A stretch of DNA of 13,006 bases from Thermotogae bacterium (GCA_003641795.1 QNAP01000026.1:1-13006), one strand, 5' to 3'; counted from the first letter of the stretch, positions 1-6,936 are shown. Notes: a model not told the origin generated them from the sequence alone. Translations and numbers: made by a program.

Positions 1-42
1 TATGTGATCGCATGGATACCGTCAGCCATTAGTAAGAGGTGA
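1..42 (+). CDS. possible C-terminal tail of an upstream gene (partial)
   Basis: Frame 1 is open from the window edge to a TGA at 40-42 and reads YVIAWIPSAISKR. The hydrophobic stretch followed by a basic end would suit the tail of a membrane protein. Thirteen codons are too few to identify a family or to exclude chance. Supporting context is only that the large inverted repeat begins about 7 nt after this stop, as an element sitting just downstream of a gene would. Confidence 0.25.
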   Translation, partial: YVIAWIPSAISKR

Positions 43-48
43 TAAAAG

Positions 49-231
49 TTTCACATTGCAGAAAGCATGTCTTGCGAAGCGCCGATGCGAGCACTCATAC
101 AAACGGGCACCGAGCTACACGGATGTAGTGAGCATGAAGCTGAAACAGGATGTTGAATCTTCATGGAAGTGCCCGTTTGTACGAGTGCTCGCTTCGGCGC
201 TACGCAAGACAAGCTTTCCGCAACAATGAAA
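49..231. repeat. large imperfect inverted repeat with branched apex
   Basis: Arms 61-110 and 169-218 pair over 50 positions with only four mismatches, at 67/212, 77/202, 86/193 and 97/182. Pairing continues outward with 56-59/220-223 and 49-53/227-231, separated by a small internal loop, giving arms of about 62 nt. The 58-nt apex is itself structured. Positions 115-119 pair with 124-128 (ctaca/tgtag, loop cgga), and 133-139 pair with 159-165 (catgaag/cttcatg). The transcript or single-stranded DNA would therefore be a long rod ending in two small hairpins. There is no T-run after 231, so it does not look like an intrinsic terminator. I see no flanking target-site duplication and no open frame inside. 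It could be a MITE-like or REP-like element, a structured non-coding RNA, or a processed double-stranded RNA. The structure is certain; the function is unknown. Confidence 0.85.
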
Positions 232-357
232 TATTGGCAAGGATGTCTAATCGATGAACCTCGAAATGCTTTGCTCTCATCTTAAAGAGGTATCTCGAGC
301 TACTTCGCGTTCCTACAGATCCTTTCCAGCTACCGTCTTAGTATCTTAACCAATGTC
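232..357. other. intergenic stretch with no visible feature
   Basis: Between the inverted repeat and the niaR promoter I see no open frame with a ribosome binding site, no strong hairpin and no tandem repeat. Only short incidental pairings are present, such as the ctcgag palindrome near 296. Confidence 0.5.
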
Positions 358-386
358 TTGACAATTGTCGTAAAATGACTTATACT
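358..386 (+). promoter_or_regulatory. sigma70-type promoter of niaR-niaP
   Basis: TTGACA at 358-363 is a perfect -35 box, followed by a 17-nt spacer (364-380) and TATACT at 381-386 as -10 box. Transcription should begin near 392-394. The ATG at 375 lies inside this promoter, upstream of the predicted RNA start, so it cannot begin the protein. The promoter sits directly before a well-placed ribosome binding site. Confidence 0.85.
360..369. promoter_or_regulatory. candidate NiaR operator overlapping the -35 box
   Basis: GACAATTGTC is a perfect 10-bp palindrome covering the -35 element. A further TGTCAA at 386-391 mirrors TTGACA at 358-363 across the promoter. A repressor gene with a palindrome on its own promoter suggests autoregulation by NiaR with niacin as corepressor. 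The assignment of the site to NiaR is inferred from position; I cannot compare it with a known motif here. Confidence 0.45.
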
Positions 387-413
387 GTCAACAAAAGGAA
401 AGGGGTGAAGAAG

Positions 414-947
414 TTGAGGGAGGAGATACTTCGTAGCATTCTTGACAACCTTCGAGAGTCGAGAGAGCCTGTTACTGGAACAGAGCTCGCCCAGCGGGTG
501 GGAGCATCAAGACAGACTATTGTACAGTATATTGCCATATTGAAATCCCGGGGTTACGATATATGGTCGACCCCAAGAGGTTACGTACTGAATGAATCTT
601 CCCAAGGGATAAGAAAGCTGGTTGCAGTAAAACACGATGTCGAACAGATTCGAGAAGAACTTGAGACTGTTGTACAACATGGCGGAAAAGTGCTGGATGT
701 TATGGTGGAGCATCCCGTTTATGGAGAGATAAGAGGAAATCTGAATGTGTCGTCTTCGGATGATATTGAACGTTTTATGGCACTTTTGAAATCGAGCAAT
801 GCAGAACCTTTGCTGGTTTTATCGAAAGGGGTGCACATTCACACCATAGAAGCACCCGATGAGGCAACGATGAAAAAGGTGTTGGAAGCACTTCGTACGA
901 AAAGATTCCTATTAGAACACCATTTGGGAAAGGAGGAAGAATCGTGA
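414..947 (+). CDS. niaR: NiaR-type niacin-responsive transcription repressor
   Basis: DNA-binding repressor of NAD-precursor genes, using niacin as corepressor in characterised relatives. The first 60 or so residues form a biotin-repressor-type winged helix (EPVTGTELAQRVGASRQTIV, then a TPRGYVL wing). The rest is a 3H domain: in the 177-residue product the likely metal and ligand residues are H74 (KHD), E81/E82, and H141 and H143 (GVHIH), with H100 (VEHPVYG) also conserved-looking. Start choice: the longest frame begins at ATG 375, but that lies in the promoter. TTG 414 follows GGGGTGA (402-408) by 5 nt and gives a protein of the family's usual length. GTG 405, preceded by AGGAAAGG, is the alternative and adds three residues. 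The stop overlaps the next gene by 4 nt (GTGA), indicating translational coupling. Metal ligands are inferred by recalled similarity to TM1602. Confidence 0.85.
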   Translation: MREEILRSILDNLRESREPVTGTELAQRVGASRQTIVQYIAILKSRGYDIWSTPRGYVLNESSQGIRKLVAVKHDVEQIREELETVVQHGGKVLDVMVEHPVYGEIRGNLNVSSSDDIERFMALLKSSNAEPLLVLSKGVHIHTIEAPDEATMKKVLEALRTKRFLLEHHLGKEEES

Positions 948-2215
948 AGATAGACGAAGTTATCTCGAAGTACGTCACCTCGCAAAAGCAAAGAAAGCTC
1001 CTCACGCTTTTTTCACTCGCTTGGATGTTGGACGCGGCCGGAGTCATGTTAATGACCTTCACCCTCGGCTCGATCATCAAAGAATGGCACCTAACAGCGG
1101 TGCAGGCGAGTTCCATCGCGAGCAGTACATTTATGGGAATGCTGGTTGGCGCTCTCACTTCGGGGCTTGTGGCCGATTTAGTGGGAAGAAAGCTCGCGAT
1201 GAATCTGTATCTGGCCTTCACGATAGTGTTTACAGTCTTGAATGGAACTGCTCAAACCCCTCTCATATTCGGCGCGTTGAGGTTTCTCTCCGGTGTTGGG
1301 TACGGAGGGCTCATGCCTTCCGTGAACACTTATCTGAGTGAAAGCGTTTCGATAAGGGTTCGAGGAAGATATCTTGTCCTTTTGGAGGCAAGCTGGGCGG
1401 TGGGAAGCATCCTCATAGCCTGGTATGCTGTAACACTGGGGACGGCTTTTGGATGGAGAAGCGTTTATTATGTTCTTGGAGTGGGTGCTTTGTTGTTCAT
1501 TCCCTTTTTGTTACTTCCAGAGAGTCCAAAGTACGCATTCGCCAAACGAGATAAAGATGAACTGGAAAGGGTTCTGCAGGTGAAAATAGTGGAAGATATC
1601 GAACCGGTAGAGAAACGTTCGGTGCCGGTTGCAGCGCTTTTGGAGAAAACGTATTTGAAACGCACCCTGATGGTATGGATCGCGTGGTTCGTTGTGAGTT
1701 TCGTTTATTATGGTCTTTTCACGTGGCTGCCCAAATTCTTTGCCTCTGCCGGTATTTCCGAGGCCCGATCCCTTTGGTTCAGTTTTTTCATGATGCTGGC
1801 CCAGCTTCCTGGCTATCTCTCCGCGGCGTACTTTATCGAAAAAATCGGACGTAAGACGTCTTTGGCGGTTTATTTCTTTGGAACCGCTGCCGCCGCCTTG
1901 GGATTCAGCCTGGTCAATGAAACGAGTTCTTTGGTAATCATGGGACTCATAACAAGTTTCTTCTGCCTTGGAGTCTGGGGCCTTGTTTATGCCTATACAC
2001 CCGAACTTTTCCCCACAACATTTAGAGGCACCGCAAACGGTTCAGCAAGCGTGATGGCAAGGATAGCGGGTATAACTGCCCCATATTTCACGGCCATTTT
2101 CGTTGGGAAAGAAAACCTCTTCGCTGCACTTGTTTGGTTTGCACTTTTTTCGGCTGTCGCGGCGGTTTTCGTGCTCTTATGGGGAGTGGAAACCAAAGGG
2201 ATTTCAACAGGATAA
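944..2215 (+). CDS. niaP: MFS transporter, probable niacin permease
   Basis: Twelve-segment major facilitator of the sugar-porter branch, 423 residues. Visible hallmarks: an Asp in the first membrane segment (D30, AWMLDAAGV), motif A after segment 2 (GLVADLVGRK, 74-83), PESPKY (192-197) after segment 6, the repeat of motif A (EKIGRKT, about 299-305), PELFPTTFRGT (353-363) and VETKG (415-419) at the end. A charged central loop at about 198-240 separates the two six-helix halves. Start is GTG 944 with AGGAGG at 931-936, 7 nt away; it overlaps the niaR stop by 4 nt. NiaP proteins belong to this branch and are commonly controlled by NiaR, so niacin uptake is the best guess. The family alone does not fix the substrate, and another organic acid or sugar is possible. 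Confidence 0.8.
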   Translation: MKIDEVISKYVTSQKQRKLLTLFSLAWMLDAAGVMLMTFTLGSIIKEWHLTAVQASSIASSTFMGMLVGALTSGLVADLVGRKLAMNLYLAFTIVFTVLNGTAQTPLIFGALRFLSGVGYGGLMPSVNTYLSESVSIRVRGRYLVLLEASWAVGSILIAWYAVTLGTAFGWRSVYYVLGVGALLFIPFLLLPESPKYAFAKRDKDELERVLQVKIVEDIEPVEKRSVPVAALLEKTYLKRTLMVWIAWFVVSFVYYGLFTWLPKFFASAGISEARSLWFSFFMMLAQLPGYLSAAYFIEKIGRKTSLAVYFFGTAAAALGFSLVNETSSLVIMGLITSFFCLGVWGLVYAYTPELFPTTFRGTANGSASVMARIAGITAPYFTAIFVGKENLFAALVWFALFSAVAAVFVLLWGVETKGISTG

Positions 2216-2247
2216 AAAGAGCCGCTCTTCAAAGGAGCGGCTCTTTT
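2215..2247. terminator. bidirectional intrinsic terminator
   Basis: Positions 2215-2227 and 2235-2247 form a perfect 13-bp stem with loop ttcaaag. The AAAA/TTTT ends give a U-run on either strand, and the core is GAGCCGCTC. It serves the niaR-niaP unit on the plus strand and the pfkA-pyk-fba-ackA operon on the minus strand. Its left end shares the last base of the transporter stop codon (TAA 2213-2215). Confidence 0.92.
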
Positions 2248-2266
2248 GCAATCTGATCAATCCAAA

Positions 2267-3490
2267 TCAATAAATGTTCAACTCTTTCAAATTCTTTTCA
2301 ACGATCTCCTTCGTATCTCGTGCGATCACCAGTTCTTCGTTGGTGGGGATGACCAAGACAGCAACCTTTGAATCTGGTGTAGAGATCACCAGCTCTTTTC
2401 CGCTCACCTTGTTGGCTTCTCTGTCCAGTTTCACGCCGAGATAGCCAAGATACTTCTCGCAGATCTCTTCTCTCATCTCGTGTGCGTTTTCTCCAACACC
2501 GGCGGTGAAAACAATGGCGTCAACACCGTTCATGGCGGCAGCATAGGCACCTATGTACTTGGCAATTCTGTATTCGTATACATCCAAAGCGGTGCGGCAG
2601 ACCGGATCTCCAGCAAAGGCTCTCTCTTCGATATCGCGCATGTCGCTACTGAATCCCTTGGATAGCCCGAGAATGCCACTCTTCTTGTTGAGAATATTGT
2701 AAACTTCATCAGCACCGAGACTCTCAGCTTGCATCAAAAAGTAAAAGATTGCCGGATCTATATCACCACTTCTTGTTCCCATCACAAGGCCTTCCAAAGG
2801 TGTGAACCCCATAGACGTGTCAACAGACTTACCATTTTTGATCGCTGCAATGGAGGCACCGTTTCCCAGATGGCAGGTGATGATCTTCAAACTCCGGTAA
2901 TCCTTGCCGAGAATCTCGGCGGCACGCCGCGAGACGTATCGATGACTTGTTCCGTGGAACCCGTAGCGCCTAACCCTGTGCTTTTCGTAGTATTCATAAG
3001 GGATAGCATAAAGGTATGCAACCTTGTCCATTGATTGGTGAAAAGCCGTGTCAAAAACGGCCACCTGCGGCACGTTTGGAAGCAACTGCATGGCAGCTTC
3101 AATGCCCATGATGTTGGGTGGATTGTGAAGTGGCGCCAAATACGAGAACTCCTTCAGTGTTCGAAGGACTTCATCGTCGATCCGCACTGAAGAGGCATAT
3201 TTTTCTCCTCCGTGCACTACCCTGTGTCCCACCGCTGAAATCTCTTCGAGGTCTTTTATAACGCCTATCTTGGGATCGAGCAGCGTGTCGATGACGAGTT
3301 TTAAGGCCTCTCTGTGGGTTGGCATTTCCCTTTCGATAACATATTCTTCACTTGAACGTTTATGCTTGAGTTGACTTCCCTTTATGCCAATCCTTTCAGC
3401 GAGACCCTTACATAAAACGGTCTCGCTGGTCATGTCTATGAACTGGTATTTTATGGAAGAGCTGCCCGAATTCACTACGAGAATCTTCAT
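2267..3490 (-). CDS. ackA: acetate kinase
   Basis: Catalyses acetyl phosphate + ADP to acetate + ATP, the substrate-level ATP step of acetate-producing fermentation, in the cytoplasm. The 407 residues match the usual length. ASKHA-fold signatures are complete: VVNSGSSSIKY with N7, GHRVVHGG with R90, VFDTAFH with the catalytic D147, RYGFHGTSH with H179, HLGNGAS (207-213), GTRSGDIDP with R240, FTAGVGENA (328-336) and IPTNEEL with E385. These correspond to the known catalytic residues of archaeal and bacterial acetate kinases. An AGGAGG ribosome binding site lies just upstream of ATG 3490. It is the last gene of the minus-strand glycolytic operon, 38 nt after fba, and ends about 20 nt before the shared terminator. 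No phosphotransacetylase gene is visible in the window. Confidence 0.97.
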   Translation of the reverse strand: MKILVVNSGSSSIKYQFIDMTSETVLCKGLAERIGIKGSQLKHKRSSEEYVIEREMPTHREALKLVIDTLLDPKIGVIKDLEEISAVGHRVVHGGEKYASSVRIDDEVLRTLKEFSYLAPLHNPPNIMGIEAAMQLLPNVPQVAVFDTAFHQSMDKVAYLYAIPYEYYEKHRVRRYGFHGTSHRYVSRRAAEILGKDYRSLKIITCHLGNGASIAAIKNGKSVDTSMGFTPLEGLVMGTRSGDIDPAIFYFLMQAESLGADEVYNILNKKSGILGLSKGFSSDMRDIEERAFAGDPVCRTALDVYEYRIAKYIGAYAAAMNGVDAIVFTAGVGENAHEMREEICEKYLGYLGVKLDREANKVSGKELVISTPDSKVAVLVIPTNEELVIARDTKEIVEKNLKELNIY

Positions 3491-3528
3491 CCCAATATAC
3501 CTCCTGCCTCTGTTTTTGTTTACGTGTT

Positions 3529-4473
3529 TTACGCTTTGCCAGACGCTCCAAGCAGTTTTAGCCTTTCTCTCACCACCCGTGTTACATGTTCTTTGGCGAG
3601 CTTGAAGTACTTGCGAGGATCGAATTCCTCAGGCTTGTCATGGAGGCTCTTCCTCAGTCCAGCTAAAAAGGCTATCCTGAGATCGGTGTCCGTGTTCACC
3701 TTGTTCACACCGTATCTCACCGCCTCCTGCAGAACCTCTGGCGGTACCCCCTTTGCCCCAGTGATCCTTGCTCCGTAGTTGTTGGCGAGTTCCACCAACT
3801 CTTCTGGCACACTCGAAGCACCGTGTAACACCAGAGGTATACCCGTTAACTCTTTGACCCTTTTAAGGCGGCCGAAGTCGAGCTTTGCCTCACCTTTGAA
3901 TTTGAACGCCCCGTGGCTCGTGCCAATGGCTGGTGCGAGAAAATCGACCTCAGTCAGCTCCACAAATTTGCCGGCTTCGTCGGGGTTCACGAGGATAGCA
4001 TCCCTTTCATCCACGGAAACATTATCCTCCACGCCTTTCAATCTTCCAAGTTCGGCCTCTACCGAAACTCCAGCGGCATGAGCGATCTTGACGATTTCTT
4101 TGGTTTCTTGTACGTTCTGTTCGAAGGGATGTTCCGAGGCGTCGATCATGACCGAGGAATATCCAGCTTTTATAGCCGCGATTATGAACTGGTAGTTCTT
4201 CCCGTGATCCAGATGGAGCGCGATGGGTATCGGCACGGTTTCGGCGTATCCGCGCACCAAGTTCACGAAGAACTCAGCTCCTCTGAAGGGATCACCGTTT
4301 CCCGCATACTTGATGGCTCCTTCACTGGTCTCAATGATCAATGGCGCACTTTCTTCCATCGCTCCGTCCACTATGGCGTGGAAGAACTCGATGTTGTTGA
4401 TGTTGAAAGCCGGTACAGCGAAGTATTCCTTGTTGGCCTTGTCCAAGATTTCCTTCGTATTGACGTAAGGCAC
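3529..4473 (-). CDS. fba: class II fructose-1,6-bisphosphate aldolase
   Basis: Zinc-dependent aldolase that interconverts fructose 1,6-bisphosphate with dihydroxyacetone phosphate and glyceraldehyde 3-phosphate. The 314 residues are typical of the shorter class II enzymes. Visible motifs: PIALHLDHG with catalytic D89 and zinc ligand H90, GYSSVMIDASEHPFEQN (104-120), SVEAELGRLKG (137-147), AIGTSHGAFKF with zinc ligand H187, LVLHGASSVPEE with zinc ligand H218, and KVNTDTDLR (258-266), the phosphate-binding segment. Start is GTG at 4471-4473, preceded by GGGAGGTGA 4 nt away, a nearly perfect Shine-Dalgarno. The gene follows pyk by 21 nt and precedes ackA, so it is cotranscribed. Tagatose- or ketose-bisphosphate aldolases of the GatY/KbaY type are related; the glycolytic operon argues for fructose bisphosphate. 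Confidence 0.94.
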   Translation of the reverse strand: MPYVNTKEILDKANKEYFAVPAFNINNIEFFHAIVDGAMEESAPLIIETSEGAIKYAGNGDPFRGAEFFVNLVRGYAETVPIPIALHLDHGKNYQFIIAAIKAGYSSVMIDASEHPFEQNVQETKEIVKIAHAAGVSVEAELGRLKGVEDNVSVDERDAILVNPDEAGKFVELTEVDFLAPAIGTSHGAFKFKGEAKLDFGRLKRVKELTGIPLVLHGASSVPEELVELANNYGARITGAKGVPPEVLQEAVRYGVNKVNTDTDLRIAFLAGLRKSLHDKPEEFDPRKYFKLAKEHVTRVVRERLKLLGASGKA

Positions 4474-4494
4474 ACCGTCACCTCCCGAATAAAT

Positions 4495-5916
4495 TCAGAT
4501 TTCCCAAACCTTGATCATGTTGGTCTTCCCTGAAACCCCGAAGGGCACCCCGGCTGTGATCACTATTCTATCCCCTTTCTTCACAAATCCCATGCTTTTT
4601 GACACTCGCTCGGCAGCAGCGAACATTTCGTCCGTATTGGATATGTCCTTTACCTGAACGGGTATGACTCCCCAGATCAAAGAGAGCCGGTGGTACGTGA
4701 CTTCATTGGGTGTGATGGCTACGATCGGTATCTTCGGCCTGAATCGAGAAACGGCCCGTGCGGTGAATCCTGAATATGTAGATGTCACTACTGCTCTTGC
4801 TTCAAGTTCTTCGGCTATCTCCACGGAGGCTCTGGAAATGGCGTCCGTTATCCCACCGACTGGGGAAAAATGTTTCAACCAGCTAAGAAGCTCGTCTTTG
4901 AAGATTCTCAGATACGGTTCCACATTCTCTGCGACCCTGTTTATCACCCGAACAGCTTCAAAGGGATATTCTCCCACCGCCGTTTCGTTGGAGAGCATTA
5001 CCGCATCCGTACCATCCAAGATAGCGTTGGCAATGTCCGAAGCCTCGGCTCTTGTGGGAAAAGGTCGGTGGACCATTGAATCGAGCATTTGGGTAGCCGT
5101 AATGGCGGGTATTCCATACCTGTTGCCCAATTCGATTATGCGTTTCTGGGCAAGCGGGACTTCTTCCACCGAAAGCTCCACCCCGAGATCGCCTCTGGCA
5201 ACCATAACACCATCGGAGACCGAGACGATCTCTTCGAGATTTTTCATGGCCTGGCGAGTTTCGATCTTGGAGATGATGAGAGAACTACCTCCCAGTGAGG
5301 AGACCACTCTCCGCGCTTCCATCACGTCGGTGGGTTTTCTCACGAAGGAAAGGGCGAAGTACTCCGCACCCTCTTCTACACCAAGTTTTAGAAACTCCAC
5401 ATCTTTCTCATCCAGAGAAGGAAGAGGGAGATCCGCCTCTGGAATATTCACACCTTTATGGGTCGAAACTTCCCCACCGACCTGCACAACAGCCTCCACG
5501 CGTTTGCCGTCAAGGACCCTATCAACTCTCAGGCTTACTCGTCCATCGTCTATGAGTACTCCCATGCCGGGTTTCAGAAAATCCAGCGCATCCAGCTGCA
5601 GTGGCAGCACTCGCTCATTTCCCGCTGTGCTTTCACAGGTAAGAACAACCTTTCCACCTTTGGGCAAGGTAACAGGCCCTTGAGGGAACCTTCCAAGTCT
5701 GATTTTAGGACCCTCTAAGTCTATCATTATGGCTAAGGGCACCTTCAAGTGCTCCCTTAATGCTTTCAGTCTTAATATTAGTTCTCTGTGTTCGTCGAGG
5801 CTTCCGTGACTGGTGTTCAATCGCGCAACATTCATCCCAAGCTCTATGAGTTTCTTCATCCTTTCCATCGAAGAAGTACTCGGACCGATGGTACACACGA
5901 GCTTCGTCTTTCTCAT
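4495..5916 (-). CDS. pyk: pyruvate kinase
   Basis: Converts phosphoenolpyruvate + ADP to pyruvate + ATP. The frame opens at ATG 5928 (MRWSM...), but that codon lacks a good ribosome binding site. ATG 5914-5916 is preceded by GAGGTGGAG and gives MRKTKLVCTIGPS, the standard N-terminus, hence 473 residues. In that numbering the barrel carries the IDLEGPKIRLG segment (about 65-75), SKIET with catalytic K217 and MVARGDLGVE (238-247) for metal and substrate binding, followed by ATQMLDSM and a MLSNETAVGEYP segment. The B domain lies between about 80 and 160, with the C-terminal regulatory domain after about 350. A Glu in GNERV, at the site that distinguishes potassium-dependent enzymes, suggests potassium dependence; this alignment is by eye. 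The start lies 8 nt after the pfkA stop, whose TGA is next to the ribosome binding site, so the two are coupled. Confidence 0.95.
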   Translation of the reverse strand: MRKTKLVCTIGPSTSSMERMKKLIELGMNVARLNTSHGSLDEHRELILRLKALREHLKVPLAIMIDLEGPKIRLGRFPQGPVTLPKGGKVVLTCESTAGNERVLPLQLDALDFLKPGMGVLIDDGRVSLRVDRVLDGKRVEAVVQVGGEVSTHKGVNIPEADLPLPSLDEKDVEFLKLGVEEGAEYFALSFVRKPTDVMEARRVVSSLGGSSLIISKIETRQAMKNLEEIVSVSDGVMVARGDLGVELSVEEVPLAQKRIIELGNRYGIPAITATQMLDSMVHRPFPTRAEASDIANAILDGTDAVMLSNETAVGEYPFEAVRVINRVAENVEPYLRIFKDELLSWLKHFSPVGGITDAISRASVEIAEELEARAVVTSTYSGFTARAVSRFRPKIPIVAITPNEVTYHRLSLIWGVIPVQVKDISNTDEMFAAAERVSKSMGFVKKGDRIVITAGVPFGVSGKTNMIKVWEI

Positions 5917-5924
5917 ACTCCACC

Positions 5925-6884
5925 TCATGAAAGAATCAATGACATCTCATAATAAGTCATGTCCAGCTCCTTCCTGTGTTCGAGAGCTTCGCTGTAAGGC
6001 ACTCTTACCATCTTTCCTCTCTGGAGTGCCATCATCACACCGTGCTCGCCTTCAAGGAGCGTTTTCACAGCCTCGTATCCCATTCTCGAGGCAAGAATTC
6101 TGTCGTAAGCGGTGGGCGATCCTCCACGCTGGATATGTCCAAGCACCGTGATACGCGTCTCGTAACCTATCCGGTGCTCGAGGTGCCTCGCTACAGTGAA
6201 AGCGCTGGCAGCCCCTTCGGCCACCATCACTATACAGTTGATCTTGCCGCGCTTTTTCTCCTGGAGGAGCCTTTCCGCCAGTTCATCGTAGTCCACAGGC
6301 CTTTCTGGGATCACTACCGCTTCCGCCCCCACAGCTACGGCTGACATCAGGGCGATGTACCCTGAAGATCTGCCCATGACTTCCACAATGAAAGCACGCT
6401 CGTGAGAAGAAGCGGTGTCTTTCAGTTTTTGCGTGGCGTCCACCACAGTGTTTAAACAGGTATCAACGCCAATACACATGTCCGTCATGGAGATATCGTT
6501 GTCGATGGTTCCAGGAATTCCCACGGTGGGGAAGTCATATTCTTCTTCAAGCATCATAGCACCGGTGAGGCTACCCTCCCCGCCTATTACTACAAGCCCG
6601 TCAATCTCGTGTTTTCTCAACACTTCCATAGCCTTCTTGCGCCCAGCGGAAGTCTTGAACTCCTCACATCTGGAACTCCTTAAAATGGTCCCCCCTCGCT
6701 CCATGATACCGCCAACGTCCTTGTAATCAAGAAAACTCCACTCGTCATCTATGAGCCCAGCGTAGCCGTGGTGGAATCCTGCAACTTCAAGACCGTGGGT
6801 TCTGGCCATTCGTACGACAGCGCGAACAGCGGCGTTCATGCCAGGAGCATCGCCACCACTTGTGAGTACGGCTATCCTCTTCAT
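5925..6884 (-). CDS. pfkA: 6-phosphofructokinase, ATP type
   Basis: Phosphorylates fructose 6-phosphate to the 1,6-bisphosphate. AGGAGG (6894-6899) abuts the upstream ATG 6893, leaving no spacing, but sits 9 nt from ATG 6884, so 6884 is the start. This gives 319 residues, the classical bacterial length. Motifs: LTSGGDAPGMNAAVRAVVR with effector-site R21 and R25, R72 in RSSRCEEF, GGEGS (101-105), PGTIDND with catalytic D128, SHER with R163, MGRSSG, and GHIQRGGSP. Gly at 104 predicts ATP rather than pyrophosphate as donor. The preceding residue is Glu103, where the Bacillus enzyme has Asp. R21, R25 and the rest of the allosteric pocket suggest control by ADP and PEP. First gene of the operon, with its own extended -10 promoter and a leader of only about 16 nt. 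Confidence 0.96.
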   Translation of the reverse strand: MKRIAVLTSGGDAPGMNAAVRAVVRMARTHGLEVAGFHHGYAGLIDDEWSFLDYKDVGGIMERGGTILRSSRCEEFKTSAGRKKAMEVLRKHEIDGLVVIGGEGSLTGAMMLEEEYDFPTVGIPGTIDNDISMTDMCIGVDTCLNTVVDATQKLKDTASSHERAFIVEVMGRSSGYIALMSAVAVGAEAVVIPERPVDYDELAERLLQEKKRGKINCIVMVAEGAASAFTVARHLEHRIGYETRITVLGHIQRGGSPTAYDRILASRMGYEAVKTLLEGEHGVMMALQRGKMVRVPYSEALEHRKELDMTYYEMSLILS

Positions 6885-6905
6885 TTTTCTCATCCTCCTG
6901 CCGTG

Positions 6906-6936
6906 ATTATAGCATCTTCATATCTGAGATTCCCAA
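6906..6936 (-). promoter_or_regulatory. promoter of the pfkA-pyk-fba-ackA operon
   Basis: On the minus strand an extended -10 (TGCTATAAT) has its TATAAT at 6906-6911. A weak -35, TTGGGA at 6931-6936, stands 19 nt away; the TGN extension would offset the long spacer. The predicted RNA start near 6900 leaves just the AGGAGG before ATG 6884, which supports that start. Confidence 0.75.

Noticed and set aside
36..58. GAGGTGA at 36-42 as ribosome binding site of a small gene
   Set aside because: No ATG, GTG or TTG occurs 4-10 nt downstream; the nearest TTG (56-58) is too far away and within the inverted repeat.
49..231. Inverted repeat as an intrinsic terminator or integron attC site
   Set aside because: No U-run follows the stem and the arms are far longer than terminators need. 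The ends lack the RYYYAAC/GTTRRRY core sites of attC, and no integrase is visible.
61..231. Inverted repeat as tRNA, 6S RNA or CRISPR repeats
   Set aside because: It has no tRNA cloverleaf and no direct repeats with spacers. The nearly unbroken long stem with two apex hairpins lacks the large central bubble typical of 6S RNA.
375..413. ATG 375 as start of niaR
   Set aside because: It lies between the -35 and -10 boxes, upstream of the predicted RNA start, and has no ribosome binding site. GTG 405 and TTG 414 have good ones.
3913..4533. 206-codon plus-strand open frame opposite fba
   Set aside because: Antisense to the aldolase, with no family resemblance and no ribosome binding site; shadow frame.
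4664..5683. 339-codon plus-strand open frame opposite pyk
   Set aside because: It is rich in Ser, Thr and Pro with no recognisable domain, and is exactly antisense to a well-conserved pyruvate kinase; it is a shadow frame.
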